Origin: Fundicoccus culcitae
Lineage (GTDB): Bacteria > Bacillota > Bacilli > Lactobacillales > Aerococcaceae
Direction of reading: 5' to 3'
DNA: 64,000 bases
Assembly: GCF_024661895.1 (NCBI RefSeq)
Contig: NZ_CP102453.1
Location: forward strand, 2,604,001 to 2,668,000
The position numbers and the translations under genes are program-made. The notes under the pieces are model-generated. The model was given only the letters and a program-made list of their open reading frames with translations, did no database searches and had not been told where the DNA came from. Positions within the stretch are counted from its first letter, which is position 1. Every line of letters begins with the position of its first letter. Below, piece after piece: positions 8,720 through 17,961 of this stretch.

Positions 8720-8948
8720 AGGCGTAGCGTGAATTGCTCTGAACCTTCAACCTGCAAGAGACGGCGCAGCGCAATTTGCTCTGAACCTTCAACTTGCAAG
8801 AGACGGCGTAGCATGAATTGCTCTGAACCGCCTTTATAGGTTTTGAGGAACAGCGCAAATACGCTAAACCTTAAAAGTGTAAGAGGCGGAATAGCGCCCA
8901 TCGAATCACCACAAAAAACAAGCCGCTAAAGGCAAAACCGCGGCTTGT
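8720..8948. repeat. Tandem array, 42-bp units (AAGGCGTAGC/GCTCTGAACC family)
   Basis: Units containing GGCGTAGCGTGAATTGCTCTGAACC-type sequence recur with CTCTGAACC at 8737, 8779 and 8821, an exact 42-base period. A hairpin ACAAGCCGC/GCGGCTTGT follows at 8918-8948. The same unit family occurs near 19.33-19.50 kb and 29.58-29.70 kb. Bases 8950-9096 show nothing recognisable. Open frames over the array on the minus strand are repeat-derived. Confidence 0.8.
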
Positions 8949-9096
8949 AAAGCTGTTTTTGACGACAGGCTCCCATCGAGCAAGCAACATGATAGACTCT
9001 TCGTTTAGTCGTTAGGCGGTAAGCGTGAATGAGATCAATCGTTAATCGGTTCCGTTGGAATCGATAGTTTTGTGCTTGCTCTACCAGAGATATTAA

Positions 9097-9600
9097 TTAC
9101 AGGTCTTGAATTAAATCCACGGTAAGAGTGGTTTGGGCGTTGAAGAGGTCGATTTTGGACGAGAGGGCGTTGGCTTGTTTGCTGAGTTGGGCGACGGTTT
9201 CCTGAACGAGCGGCTCGTTGTAAGCACCGTACTCCACCACGCCGACGCCGTTTTCAACGCGTGTTTCCTGCTGATTCAGCAATTGTTCGAGGTTGGCTAA
9301 CAATTTCCGGCTGTGTCGTAGCCATTCCAATTGGTAGGTCACGGTCAAGTCATCGATGGTATTTTCCTGGTTGACTTGGGCGATGGCTTGGCGCAGTGTG
9401 CTGGCGTCGGTGACTAAATTTTGGTAAGCCATCAAATCCGCTGCGTTGGCTTCCGCTTTAGTGGCTTGCCCAATTTTCACGCCATCAACGCGAATGGGTC
9501 CAAAGAAATTTGTATACAGTCTTCGGTTAAACGTATCGATTTGTTTGTTGAGATTCGATAATGTAAAAATCGCTTCTTGGATGGTTATTTGATATTGCAT
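9097..9600 (-). CDS. Hypothetical protein (septicolysin/DIP1984-like helical protein)
   Basis: A 167-residue, mostly helical protein (NLNKQIDTFNRRLYTNFF, a TDASTLRQAIAQVNQENT segment, then Leu/Gln-rich coiled-coil-like stretches). The layout is faintly like the DIP1984/septicolysin family of small helical proteins, but I do not recognise it firmly. There is no signal peptide or membrane segment. The start is the ATG at 9600 with AAGGAGG seven bases upstream. It is a single gene, divergent from the aromatic-acid-exporter-like gene. Confidence 0.6.
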   Translation of the reverse strand: MQYQITIQEAIFTLSNLNKQIDTFNRRLYTNFFGPIRVDGVKIGQATKAEANAADLMAYQNLVTDASTLRQAIAQVNQENTIDDLTVTYQLEWLRHSRKLLANLEQLLNQQETRVENGVGVVEYGAYNEPLVQETVAQLSKQANALSSKIDLFNAQTTLTVDLIQDL

Positions 9601-9675
9601 GTGGCATCCTCCTTGCATTTGATGCTTTTAGTATGACAGATTTATCGTAATTGTCGAGGAATACGGTCGGTGTGA

Positions 9676-9691
9676 AAAGAGATATTTATTT
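9676..9691 (-). repeat. Dispersed 16-mer, inverted copy with two mismatches
   Basis: AAAGAGATATTTATTT lies 16 bases before a TATGAT box (9708-9713) upstream of the gene at 9743. Its TTTATT part could act as a -35-like element. Confidence 0.6.
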
Positions 9692-9742
9692 AAGGGGGTT
9701 TCGTGCTATGATAGAGGGGAGAAGAGGATCGGAGGAGAGGGC

Positions 9743-10702
9743 ATGGAAGTAAGAAATAAGACCATCAAAATGGTGGTGGCGGTCGTCGCAGCAATTTACC
9801 TGGCGCAATTCATCGGATTGGAGAATCCGATGTCGACGGGAATTATCACGATTTTGACTTTATTAGACACGCGCAAGGCTTCGCGGGAGATTTCAAAAAT
9901 GTATTTGCTGGGCTTGGTGTTGGCGTTTATAATTGCAACGATTATCTTTTTGTTGTTCGGCTTTGAAGTTTGGGCTTTCGGCTTGTATTTGTTGTTGTTC
10001 GTGCCGATTGCTTACCGGCTGAAGGTGTCGGCGTCCATCGCGCCGGTCTCCGTTTTAGTGACCCACTTCTACATCGCCGAAAGCCTGGCGTGGACCTGGC
10101 ATCTAAATGGCATCTTAATCATGCTGCTTGGATCGGGCGCTGCCATGTTGGCCAATTTGTGGATGCCCAATCAATTGCCGGAATTGCAGACGAAATTGGT
10201 GGAAGTCGAAGATTATTTCAGGCAAGTTTTATCCTTAATCCACAACCGTTTGTTGCAAAAAGACATGGACGCGGCTGAAATTAAGCGTGCCCTGGAAGCC
10301 GTTGAAACTAGCATTGGAAAGCTGCGCACCTTGGCGATGGCCGACTACGATAATCAGCTCGTGAACAAAGACGATTATTACATCCAATACACCGCCATGC
10401 GTTCCCGCCAATTGAGCATCCTTACGCGCATCGTGGACTCCTTGCAATCATTGAATTTGAAAACCGAACAAAACCAACAATTGGCACAACTATTTCAATT
10501 AACCGCCGAAGAATTCGACCAAAGCAACAGCGGCATAGACCTCTTAGCCATCATCGGCGACCTCTACGCCTTCTACCGCAGCTCAAACCTGCCCGCCACC
10601 CGCCAAAAATTCGAAAACCGCGCCATCCTTTACCACATCCTCACCGAATTCGAACGCTTCCTCGAAATCAAATCCAACTTCTACACCCAAACCTCCCAAT
10701 AA
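9743..10702 (+). CDS. Aromatic acid exporter (ArAE/DUF939) family membrane protein
   Basis: A 319-residue protein with an N-terminal half of about five transmembrane helices (KMVVAVVAAIYLAQFIG; a STGIITILTLLDTRKAS loop; MYLLGLVLAFIIATIIFLLFG). A soluble helical C-terminal domain of about 180 residues follows, as in the ArAE_1/DUF939 family. The family is linked to efflux of aromatic acids or polyamines by similarity only. The start is the ATG at 9743 with GGAGG eight bases upstream. Its TAA stop lies inside the 16-mer at 10697, and an inverted copy lies before the promoter, so the gene is bracketed by both. Confidence 0.82.
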   Translation: MEVRNKTIKMVVAVVAAIYLAQFIGLENPMSTGIITILTLLDTRKASREISKMYLLGLVLAFIIATIIFLLFGFEVWAFGLYLLLFVPIAYRLKVSASIAPVSVLVTHFYIAESLAWTWHLNGILIMLLGSGAAMLANLWMPNQLPELQTKLVEVEDYFRQVLSLIHNRLLQKDMDAAEIKRALEAVETSIGKLRTLAMADYDNQLVNKDDYYIQYTAMRSRQLSILTRIVDSLQSLNLKTEQNQQLAQLFQLTAEEFDQSNSGIDLLAIIGDLYAFYRSSNLPATRQKFENRAILYHILTEFERFLEIKSNFYTQTSQ

Positions 10703-10712
10703 ATATCACTGC
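10697..10712 (+). repeat. Dispersed 16-mer spanning a stop codon
   Basis: CAATAAATATCACTGC, one mismatch. The TAA stop of the aromatic-acid-exporter-like gene (10700-10702) is part of the motif. Confidence 0.88.
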
Positions 10713-10729
10713 CCCCACCGACGGCCGTT

Positions 10730-11190
10730 GAAACGACGGTCGTTGAGCTGGCGAGCGTTGAAAATAGCGATCGTTGGGCTGGAGAGCGTTGAAAATAACG
10801 GTCGTGAAAATGACGAACTAAGAAAAGTTAGTTCGAAAAAATCACGAGCTAAGAAAGTTTAATTCGAAAAAATCACGAACTAAGAAAGTTTAGTTCGTAA
10901 AAACAACATAGTAACAAAATTTGCTTAGAACAGAAAACGCAGTAATATATGCAGCCGCATATCGAAAACGAGTTAACAAACCTTAACTCGAAACGAAAAC
11001 GAGTTAACAAATATTAACTCGAAACGAAAACGAGTTAACAAATCTTAACTCGAAATAAAAACGAGTTAACAAATCTTAACTCGAAACGAAAACGAGTTAA
11101 CAAATCTTAATTCGAAATAAAAACGAAGCACAAAAGTATGCTTCGAACTAAAAACGAAGCAACAAAAATAGCTTCGAATCCTGCTTGATT
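10730..11190. repeat. Palindromic tandem array, 31-bp units
   Basis: The gap between the exporter-like gene and ftsH is almost wholly hairpin repeats. First come GGTCGT-type and ACGAACTAA/TTAGTTCG units; then five CGAGTTAAcaaatcTTAACTCG units (for example at 11000 and 11031, a 31-base period); then two CGAAGC/GCTTCG units. Three stem families share one period and merge into each other. The array is bracketed by 16-mers at 10697 and 11270, facing inward by their GC ends. No gene is visible. Confidence 0.87.
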
Positions 11191-11228
11191 CAACAAGCTG
11201 AGTTTTCAGAATGAAAAATCCAGCACAA

Positions 11229-11264
11229 ACAAAAAAACCCTGCGAACAGGGAGTTCGCGAGGGG
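11229..11264 (-). terminator. Rho-independent terminator of ftsH
   Basis: On the minus strand CCTCGCGAA pairs with TTCGCAGG and is followed by GTTTTTTTG. It is 20 bases past the ftsH stop, with a 16-mer in between. Confidence 0.75.
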
Positions 11265-11269
11265 TTAGT

Positions 11270-11285
11270 GCAGTGATATTTATTT
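11270..11285 (-). repeat. Dispersed 16-mer, exact inverted copy at the ftsH stop
   Basis: GCAGTGATATTTATTT on the plus strand; read with ftsH it is AAATAAATATCACTGC, overlapping the TAA stop by one base. Confidence 0.9.
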
Positions 11286-13162
11286 TAGGTGGTTACGGGG
11301 GTTTCGTCGACGATGTCTTCTTTGTTTTCTTTTTCAAGGATTTCCATGAATTCAGCACCTGTGATGGTTTCTGTTTCATAGAGGTGTTGAGACAGGCTGT
11401 CGAGTAGGGTGCGGTTGTCCGTCAATAATTGTTTGGCGTAATCGTAGCGTTCTTGGATGAGTTCTACGATGGCTCTATCAATTTTCGATTGCATTTCAGG
11501 TGACGCGCTCGAGTTGGTGCCATTGCTTAGGTATTGGCTTTGGTTTTGCTCGAAAGTGACCATACCGATGTCATTGTCCATCCCGTATTGAGTAATCATG
11601 GCGCGGGCGATTTTTGTCATTTGCTCGATATCGTTGGAGGCGCCAGTTGTGACGGATCCGAAGACGACTTCTTCAGCGGCACGGCCACCAGCGTAGACGG
11701 CTAGTTTGTCCATTAATTGTTCTTTCGATAGTAAGTTGTCATTGCCCTCGGAGACTTGCATGGTGTAGCCAAGTGCACCGGATGTTCTTGGAATGATCGT
11801 GATTTTTTCAACCGGAGCCGAGTGGGTTTGCAAGGCGGCGACTAGGGCGTGACCGACTTCGTGATAAGAGACGATCATTTTTTCTTTGTCGGACAAGATG
11901 GCGTTTTTCTTCTCGGCACCAGCAATAACGACTTCGATACTTTCTTGGAAATCTTCTTGGTTGGCTTTTTGACGGCCTTCGCGGACTGCACGTAAAGCGG
12001 CTTCGTTAACGATGTTAGCTAATTCAGCACCTGAAGCACCACTGGCCATACGGGCGATTTTGTTGAAGTCAACGTTGGATTCGTGTTGGATATTTTTAGC
12101 ATGAACTTTTAAGATTTCTTCACGTCCAATTAAGTCTGGTAATTCAACACGGACTTGACGGTCGAAACGTCCTGGACGTAGCAAGGCGTTATCTAGGGCT
12201 TCTGGTTGGTTAGTTGCAGCTAAGATCATCACACCCGTGTTGCCTTCGAATCCATCCATTTCAGTTAATAATTGGTTTAATGTTTGTTCACGTTCGTCGT
12301 TACCAATGGCTTGGTTGCTCCGTTTTTTCCCAACGGCATCAATTTCATCGATGAAGACGATACAAGGGGCTTTTTCTTTGGCTTGTTTAAATAAATCACG
12401 GACACGAGCGGCTCCAGCACCAGCAAACATTTCGACGAATTCTGAACCTGAGATGGAAAAGAAAGGCACATTGGCTTCACCGGCAACGGCACGGGCTAAC
12501 ATGGTTTTACCTGTCCCTGGAGGTCCAACTAATAAAACACCAGTTGGCATTTTTGCTCCAACAGATTGGTATTTATCTGGGTTATGCATGTAGTCAACGA
12601 TTTCGCTTAAACTTTCTTTGGCTTCATCTTGACCAGCGACGTCATCAAAGGAAATACCTTCGGTCGATTGAACATATACTTTGGCGTTAGATTTAGTCAT
12701 ACCAAAACTCATGGCATTGGATCCTTCTCCTCCACCCATCCGTTCGGTCATTCGCTTACTAATAAATCGCCAGAAGAGATACATTAAGAGCATCGGTAGG
12801 ACCCAGGAAACGAGAAAAGCGACGAGAGGGGAAGCTTGTTCTATGATTTGACCGCTAAACTCCACATCTGCATTCAGCAAACGTTCGGTTAACATTGGGT
12901 CTTCAACCATCCCAGTTTTGTATACACCGTTTTCACCAGCAAAAACAATTTGGTTATCTTGTTCTTGGACCTCGACGGCGGTCACTTGACCTTCACCTAG
13001 CATGGTCACAAAGGTGTTATAATCTACCTCTTGTACTTGGCGTGACCCTGCCCAAGGAACAATGAAAATATTAAGTAAAAATAAACCTAACATAACAAGG
13101 CCCCAGTAGTAGATTAGGGGTTTTCTTTCATTTTGATTATCACGTTCTTCAAAATTTGACAT
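11285..13162 (-). CDS. ftsH: ATP-dependent zinc metalloprotease FtsH
   Basis: FtsH is a membrane-anchored AAA+ protease that degrades unassembled or damaged membrane proteins and some regulators. Two transmembrane segments (about 17-36 and 110-131) flank an extracytoplasmic domain. Walker A GPPGTGKT is at 213-220, then Walker B IVFIDEID and the second region of homology ([11 protein letters not shown]). The zinc-binding HEVGH is at 434-438. At 625 residues it is slightly short for Firmicutes FtsH but complete. The start is the ATG at 13162 with GAAAGGAAG upstream. The usual tilS-hpt neighbours are absent; a small unknown gene precedes it by 15 bases. Confidence 0.97.
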   Translation of the reverse strand: MSNFEERDNQNERKPLIYYWGLVMLGLFLLNIFIVPWAGSRQVQEVDYNTFVTMLGEGQVTAVEVQEQDNQIVFAGENGVYKTGMVEDPMLTERLLNADVEFSGQIIEQASPLVAFLVSWVLPMLLMYLFWRFISKRMTERMGGGEGSNAMSFGMTKSNAKVYVQSTEGISFDDVAGQDEAKESLSEIVDYMHNPDKYQSVGAKMPTGVLLVGPPGTGKTMLARAVAGEANVPFFSISGSEFVEMFAGAGAARVRDLFKQAKEKAPCIVFIDEIDAVGKKRSNQAIGNDEREQTLNQLLTEMDGFEGNTGVMILAATNQPEALDNALLRPGRFDRQVRVELPDLIGREEILKVHAKNIQHESNVDFNKIARMASGASGAELANIVNEAALRAVREGRQKANQEDFQESIEVVIAGAEKKNAILSDKEKMIVSYHEVGHALVAALQTHSAPVEKITIIPRTSGALGYTMQVSEGNDNLLSKEQLMDKLAVYAGGRAAEEVVFGSVTTGASNDIEQMTKIARAMITQYGMDNDIGMVTFEQNQSQYLSNGTNSSASPEMQSKIDRAIVELIQERYDYAKQLLTDNRTLLDSLSQHLYETETITGAEFMEILEKENKEDIVDETPVTT

Positions 13163-13177
13163 CTATTTACTTCCTTT

Positions 13178-13540
13178 CTAATCTTGATTATCTAAATAGT
13201 AACAAACAGCTTGGTATATAATATGATTAATAAATTCTTGGCTAAACTCACTGTATAAGTAAGCCATTTCTGATCGGTTTTCTGTATCGGTACTTTTTAT
13301 AATGTTATCTATGGATTGAAAATATAATAAATGAACTCTGGCCATCTCACGGGCTTGCGGTGAGCGACTTTCCGTCATTTGTTCTTCTAATTTTTGTTTA
13401 TAAGTAAAATTTTCTTTTTCTATGAAACGATGAATCAGTTTCAGAGACTGCGGATCATTAACGGCAGACGTTTTTAATTCTTCAAGATTCACTTCGAGGT
13501 CATTGAGATAGGTGACCAGCCCATTTAATTCTACATTCAT
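13178..13540 (-). CDS. Small unknown protein cotranscribed with ftsH
   Basis: A 120-residue, Glu/Lys-rich, apparently all-helical soluble protein I do not recognise. It starts at the ATG at 13540 with AAAGGAG seven bases upstream and ends 15 bases before ftsH, so the two probably form one operon. There is no signal peptide, membrane segment or metal-binding motif. A role linked to FtsH, such as an adaptor, is a guess from position only. Confidence 0.65.
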   Translation of the reverse strand: MNVELNGLVTYLNDLEVNLEELKTSAVNDPQSLKLIHRFIEKENFTYKQKLEEQMTESRSPQAREMARVHLLYFQSIDNIIKSTDTENRSEMAYLYSEFSQEFINHIIYQAVCYYLDNQD

Positions 13541-13623
13541 TTTTGACTCCTTTCCTTTTGTTGAAACTATTATCTCATGTAAAATAAAGGAGTGGAATTG
13601 TTAAAATCGCACACGTGTCTTGA

Positions 13624-13655
13624 CAAAAAAACCAAAGTGTCAAGACGCTTTGGTT
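13624..13655 (-). terminator. Rho-independent terminator of the TetR gene
   Basis: On the minus strand AACCAAAG pairs with CTTTGGTT across about ten bases and runs into TTTTTTGTC. It separates the TetR gene from the ftsH operon. A degenerate 16-mer (GCAGAGATATGTATTA, 13658) lies between the stop and the hairpin. Confidence 0.82.
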
Positions 13656-13670
13656 CGGCAGAGATATGTA

Positions 13671-14216
13671 TTAGATTGTAGAAGGTTTTGCTTGGTTGCG
13701 TTCCATCATTCGATTGATTTGAACAGCTAAATTGTGGGCTGAGAAGTTGGGTTGGCTGATGGATTTGACCAAGATGCCGACGATTCCGAAAGTGTGGTAG
13801 TCCAGCAGCAGCTCATAATCTTGCAGAGGCATCATCACATCGGCCAAACGCTCCTTCAATTTCGTACCGATCAGACGATTGATGGCTTTAAACAGAATTT
13901 GTTCGCCTTCAATCCGGTGGGACGATTCAAATAAGCTTTTTATTAAATGACGGTATTCATAAAAATGTGTGAAAAAAGCTTCGAGTGATTCAAGCACGGA
14001 CGCTTTGTTCATGCTATCTTCAATGGTCTGATTGACCATTTCATTGGCGGTCCATTCCATCACATCCGGCAAATCACGAAAATGATAGTAAAACGACTGA
14101 CGTGAGATATCACAGGCATCAACCACGTCTTTCACGGTAATTTTATCGATGTTCTTTTTATACGTTAAACTATAAAACTCAGCGGCAATCCGCTCTTTGG
14201 TTGATGTTGTTGCCAT
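13671..14216 (-). CDS. TetR-family transcriptional regulator
   Basis: A 181-residue regulator with an N-terminal TetR helix-turn-helix (KITVKDVVDACDISRQSFYYHF, residues about 23-45) and a C-terminal ligand/dimer domain of the type found in DhaS-like TetR proteins. The start is the ATG at 14216 (MATTSTKERI) with AAGGAGGGAAG upstream; the longer open frame to 14294 has no ribosome-binding site. It is divergent from the unknown gene at 14284, which it may control. The ligand is unknown. Confidence 0.88.
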   Translation of the reverse strand: MATTSTKERIAAEFYSLTYKKNIDKITVKDVVDACDISRQSFYYHFRDLPDVMEWTANEMVNQTIEDSMNKASVLESLEAFFTHFYEYRHLIKSLFESSHRIEGEQILFKAINRLIGTKLKERLADVMMPLQDYELLLDYHTFGIVGILVKSISQPNFSAHNLAVQINRMMERNQAKPSTI

Positions 14217-14283
14217 CTCTTCCCTCCTTGAATGTGGTAGTATTATAACATAGTTCGCTAATATAAATGAAAGCAGGTTCATT

Positions 14284-14799
14284 ATGCAAGTCAATTATTT
14301 ACATCTGACTCCCAGTTTTTCCGATAATAAATGTTGGGTAGCTGAAATTACCGACCGCGACCCCACTTTTAAACTCAAACGCGCCTTCCAGCCTGAGACC
14401 ACGCCCGGTGTCTGGGCCATGTACGACGGTTGGTATCAAATCCATGGCGATGTGGTAGGCATTACCCCTTTTCAAAAGGAATATGTCCGCATCTCTGGCG
14501 GTAAAATGACCCGCCGCGTCCCTTACCAAGACGTTCTTGAAGCCGTCGACGCCATCATTGCTTATGAGCCCGAGCGCATCGAGCGCCTGCGCCACCAGAT
14601 TACATTGGTATTGGACGAAATCATCGCCGCTGCCCCTTTCGATCGTGTCCTTTTGGACATGAGCCACCAAAAGGACGAGCTCTCCATGGTCGATTCGAGT
14701 GAGGAATTGTTGAACGGCCTCCGCACCATATTGAAACGCAAAGACGCCATCATCCAGCGCTACAAAGACCTCTTCGAAGGCCTTCAATACGATTTTTAA
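14284..14799 (+). CDS. Unknown protein divergent from TetR
   Basis: A 171-residue soluble protein I do not recognise. The N-terminal half is beta-rich with aromatic residues (TPGVWAMYDGWYQIHGDVVG) and the C-terminal half helical and charged (ERIERLRHQITLVLDEIIA; LRTILKRKDAIIQRYKDLF). The start is the ATG at 14284 after AAGCAGG. It shares a 67-base intergenic region with the TetR gene, so the pair may form a self-contained regulated module. The TAA stop overlaps a 16-mer variant at 14799. Confidence 0.65.
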   Translation: MQVNYLHLTPSFSDNKCWVAEITDRDPTFKLKRAFQPETTPGVWAMYDGWYQIHGDVVGITPFQKEYVRISGGKMTRRVPYQDVLEAVDAIIAYEPERIERLRHQITLVLDEIIAAAPFDRVLLDMSHQKDELSMVDSSEELLNGLRTILKRKDAIIQRYKDLFEGLQYDF

Positions 14800-14814
14800 A
14801 CTAAATATCGCTGC
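14799..14814 (+). repeat. Dispersed 16-mer, two mismatches, at a stop codon
   Basis: AACTAAATATCGCTGC begins on the last base of the TAA stop of the gene at 14284. With 13658 it brackets the TetR/unknown divergent pair. Confidence 0.65.
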
Positions 14815-14888
14815 TACTCTCCGTAGGTTAGTGTGATTATCACTAATCAGTCCACTTTTGATGTGGTTTTGGATCGAATAGCGATAAT

Positions 14889-15066
14889 GTCAAGCTAAGT
14901 GATTCACTAAGTGGCCTGTGGCAATACTGTCGGGCCACATGAGTCGTTAAGTGGCCTGTGGCAATACTGTCAGGCCACATGAGTCGTTAAGTGGCCTATC
15001 AAAATACTGTCAGGCCACATGAGTCGTTAAGTGGCCTATCAAAATACTGTCAAGCCACATGAGTGA
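14889..15066. repeat. Palindromic tandem array, 40-bp units (stem GGCCACAT)
   Basis: GGCCACATGAGTCGTTAAGTGGCC-type units recur with starts at 14933, 14973, 15013 and 15053, an exact 40-base period. The arms match the array at 3.3-3.5 kb while the spacer differs. Together with the next array it fills the gap between the gene at 14284 and the SixA-like gene. Confidence 0.87.
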
Positions 15067-15199
15067 TTAAGCGCCTCAAAATCAGCTTTGTAGCGCAATA
15101 GACTTCCAATGCACCACCACCACACTACAAGTCTACTTCACAAAACTTAAATGAAACTAAACCTCACTTAAAAATTAAAATCATTGACCATGGTAATTG

Positions 15200-15382
15200 T
15201 AGAATGGCTAGTGCAAGTAGATTAAGTGGAATTAACACCTTTAGAATATTCCACTTAGTGGGTTAAGTGGAATTAACTCCTTTAGAATATTCCACTTAGT
15301 GGGTTAAGTGGAACGAACACCTTTAGAATATTCCACTTAATAGGTTAAGTGGAATTAACTACCCGTGCATATTCCACTTTAA
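15200..15382. repeat. Palindromic tandem array, 41-bp units (stem AGTGGAAT/ATTCCACT)
   Basis: Units of AAGTGGAATtaacacctttagaATATTCCACTT, starting one 41-base period apart (TTAGAATATT at 15241, 15282 and 15323). Bases 15383-15454 hold a GTGACCcttGGTCAC palindrome (15424-15438), a run of nine C and no gene. Confidence 0.87.
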
Positions 15383-15454
15383 ATAAACAGAAAGCAAACC
15401 ATTATTGAATAACAACTAACACAGTGACCCTTGGTCACCACCCCCCCCAACAAC

Positions 15455-15919
15455 CTAAGGTTGAATCTCCCAAACAACAGTCGACTCACTCAAATCGCTA
15501 CGGTTAACATTCAAACATACAAGACTAGACTTCTTAAAACGAACATCTTGGCCGGTCAGGCGTAGTGTCCAATGACTCAAAATGGGTTCATGGCCTACAA
15601 CAAAAACGAACGCATCCTCAGCCGCACCGCCTAAAGCCTCTAAAAAAGCATCAAAACTTCCGCCGTAAATGAAGTCTTTAATTACCTTCTCCTCAACACC
15701 CAAAGTCTCTTGCAAAATCTCCGCTGTTTCTACAGCCCGAAAAGCGGGGCTCGACCAAATCTCAACCGTCCCAATTCCTTCACCAGTCATTTGCTCGACC
15801 AAATCCGGCATTAATTTGGCAAACTTCTTCACGCCTTTAGCAGTCAAATGCCGCTCCAAATCAGTGCTAACTTCACTGCTATCTTGAGCCGTACTATGGC
15901 GTACCAAAACTACTTTCAT
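15455..15919 (-). CDS. SixA-like histidine phosphatase
   Basis: A 154-residue member of the histidine phosphatase superfamily: an N-terminal RHS catalytic motif (VLVRHSTAQD), a WSSPAFRAVETAEIL segment and the second catalytic His in VGHEPILS. This resembles the small SixA group that dephosphorylates phosphohistidine proteins or small phosphoesters. The start is the ATG at 15919 with GAGGAG seven bases upstream. It overlaps the end of the GDPD gene by 26 bases, implying translational coupling. Confidence 0.82.
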   Translation of the reverse strand: MKVVLVRHSTAQDSSEVSTDLERHLTAKGVKKFAKLMPDLVEQMTGEGIGTVEIWSSPAFRAVETAEILQETLGVEEKVIKDFIYGGSFDAFLEALGGAAEDAFVFVVGHEPILSHWTLRLTGQDVRFKKSSLVCLNVNRSDLSESTVVWEIQP

Positions 15920-16820
15920 AATCAATCTCCTCACTTTTATTCAAAACCTTCTCCAACAACACTGGATTGTCCGTCATAATGCCATCAACACCTTTTGCAA
16001 TCAAATCCAACATAGTTGCTTCATCATTCACCGTCCAATAATAGATATCTTTACCTTTGCGCCGGCTTCCTTCAATGATATTGTTTTGGGTTAGATCTAA
16101 ACCAAATTGCTTAACAGGTAACTGGAAAGAATCGGCATCGGTTGTGGCTAAGCCATTCAAACGTAGCAACATTTTGACCAAATAAGCCGTAGCTTCACTC
16201 GAACCGGCGCCAATCGCCACACGGCCTTGCGACACTTCTTTGAAGCGCCGGTTAATTTTGTGGTCAAAACTACCAATGCAAACCTTGTCTTCCATGCCAT
16301 ATGCTTGAATCAGCCGCCACATTTCCTGAATCATCGGCTCATATAATTCCGGGCGGTTGTCGTCTTTTAGTTCAATAACAGCCTTCATATTGGGGAATGA
16401 CTGGAAAATCTCTTCCACCGTTGCCAACGTCACCTTTTTACCCATAAACGGTCGCTGGCCATCTTCATCAAAAAAATTAGCTCCAGCATCAAAAGACTTC
16501 AACTCGCTAAGATCCAAATCATTAATAAAGCCCGTCCCATCAGTGATTCGGTCCACCGTCGGATCGTGACTCGCAATCAAATAGCCGTCTTTAGAAATGT
16601 GCACATCGTACTCAAACATATCCGCGCCCGCCAAATAGGATTTCAAGAAAGCCTCCAAGGTCTCTTCCGGCGCTAAAGCCGCTCCGCCACGATGGGCAAT
16701 GTTTAATGGCCGCCCTGACGCATTCTCGAAAAACGGCATACGTTCCCCTTTACTTGGCCATTTATAGGCCAACAGCCAGGCCGGGGCAATCAAAGCCGTC
16801 CACTTCAGTGCTTTTTTCAT
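15894..16820 (-). CDS. Glycerophosphodiester phosphodiesterase family protein
   Basis: A 308-residue GDPD-family protein that would hydrolyse glycerophosphodiesters (from phospholipid or lipoteichoic-acid turnover) to glycerol-3-phosphate and an alcohol. Key motifs are NIAHRGG, APEETLEAF, the Glu/Asp pair in FEYDVHISKDG and ASHDPTVDR. An N-terminal hydrophobic segment (about 8-20) suggests membrane anchoring or an uncleaved signal. The start is the ATG at 16820 with GGAGG nine bases upstream. It heads a two-gene unit with the SixA-like phosphatase. Confidence 0.9.
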   Translation of the reverse strand: MKKALKWTALIAPAWLLAYKWPSKGERMPFFENASGRPLNIAHRGGAALAPEETLEAFLKSYLAGADMFEYDVHISKDGYLIASHDPTVDRITDGTGFINDLDLSELKSFDAGANFFDEDGQRPFMGKKVTLATVEEIFQSFPNMKAVIELKDDNRPELYEPMIQEMWRLIQAYGMEDKVCIGSFDHKINRRFKEVSQGRVAIGAGSSEATAYLVKMLLRLNGLATTDADSFQLPVKQFGLDLTQNNIIEGSRRKGKDIYYWTVNDEATMLDLIAKGVDGIMTDNPVLLEKVLNKSEEIDYESSFGTP

Positions 16821-16838
16821 TATTTAAAACCTCCATTT

Positions 16839-16927
16839 TTATAAATATCTCTGTCTCTCGCTAGCTCCATTTTATCATTGACACATAAAGAGTTGTAGCG
16901 AAAGGTATTAATAAGAGATATTTATTA
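16839..16927. repeat. Inverted pair of degenerate 16-mers in a divergent promoter region
   Basis: ATAAATATCTCTG at 16841 and AGAGATATTTAT at 16914 form an inverted pair. They lie between the divergent GDPD and TrhP1-like genes, each with its GC end facing away from the gene it precedes. Confidence 0.6.
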
Positions 16928-17027
16928 AAAAGGGTTTTAATTTGGGGGTTTTTCAAAAATAGGATTGTTTAAATTTATAAGACGCGCTAAAATAAGGGGT
17001 GAGACTTTAGATGAAAGAGGTTGGAAT

Positions 17028-17947
17028 ATGATTGAATTGATTGCAACAATTGAATCGGTGGAGCAGGCTAAGCGAGTCCTAGAGGGCGGTGCGGATAAAA
17101 TTGTGACGGGCGAAGCAGTGTTTGGACTGCGATTACCGGGACATTTGACTGACACCCAAATGGCGGAAGTGATCGCCTTTGCTCATAAAAAAGGAAAAAA
17201 GTTGTGGTGGCGGCCAACGCCATTTTACACAATGACAAAATTGCCCAAGCACGGCCGTTTTTGAAGCGGATGAAAGCCTTGGGCGCGGATCAGTTGTTGG
17301 TGGGCGACACAGGCTTGATTCAAATTATGAAAGATCCCGAATATGCCTTGCCTTACATTTATGACGCGTCGGTGTTGGTGACCAGCTCTAGCCAAATTAA
17401 TTTTTGGGCTAAATACGGAGCAGTGGCGGCAGTGGTGGCGCGGGAAGTGCCATTTGTGGAATTGGAAGTGCTCGCGCAAGAAATTACCATTCCAGCTTGG
17501 GTGCAAGTGTATGGGGCGCAGTGCATTCACCAAAGTGGCCGTCCATTGTTGGAAAATTATGCTAAGTATGTGGGTAAAGTGCCGACTGATTTGAGTGAGC
17601 GCCATTTGTATTTGTCGGAGCCAGATAAGCCTGACACCCATTATAGTATCTTTTCTGATAGCCATGGCACGCATGTTTTTGCTAATAATGATGTAAATTT
17701 AATGGAACAATTAGAAGATTTGCATGGGATAGGTTTGGATAAGTGGTATTTGGATGGCTTGTTTGCAGAGGGTGACGACTTTGTTGAAATCGTTGGAGCC
17801 TTTGATAAAGCTCGACGTTTGATTGAAGCTGGTGAGTGGGGGACGGAAGTGGCTGCGGATTTGGCAGCAGCGGTTGAAGCAGCCCATCCAGCGCAACGTG
17901 GATTGGATACTGGATTTTTCCTTTATCCAGCGGACAAAGTGAAGTAG
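17028..17947 (+). CDS. trhP1: U32-family TrhP1-like tRNA hydroxylation protein, -1 frame break at 17195-17201
   Basis: Two overlapping frames together encode a U32 protein of about 306 residues like B. subtilis YrrN/TrhP1, which acts in prephenate-dependent 5-hydroxyuridine formation in tRNA. Frame 0 (17028-17264) gives MIELIATIES to KKGKK; the -1 frame continues VVVAANAILHND to 17947, with VYGAQCIHQSGRPL typical of the family. The frames meet at A_AAA_AAG (17195-17201) in the correct phase, six bases before a TGGCG-gccaa-CGCCA hairpin. Either programmed frameshifting or a lost A in the run could explain it. The TrhP2-like gene follows after 14 bases. Confidence 0.78.
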
Positions 17948-17961
17948 GAGGAGAATTGACA

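Noticed and set aside
15424-15438. GTGACCcttGGTCAC as a terminator for the SixA-like gene
   Set aside because: It is a perfect palindrome but no T tract follows on the minus strand; its role is undetermined.
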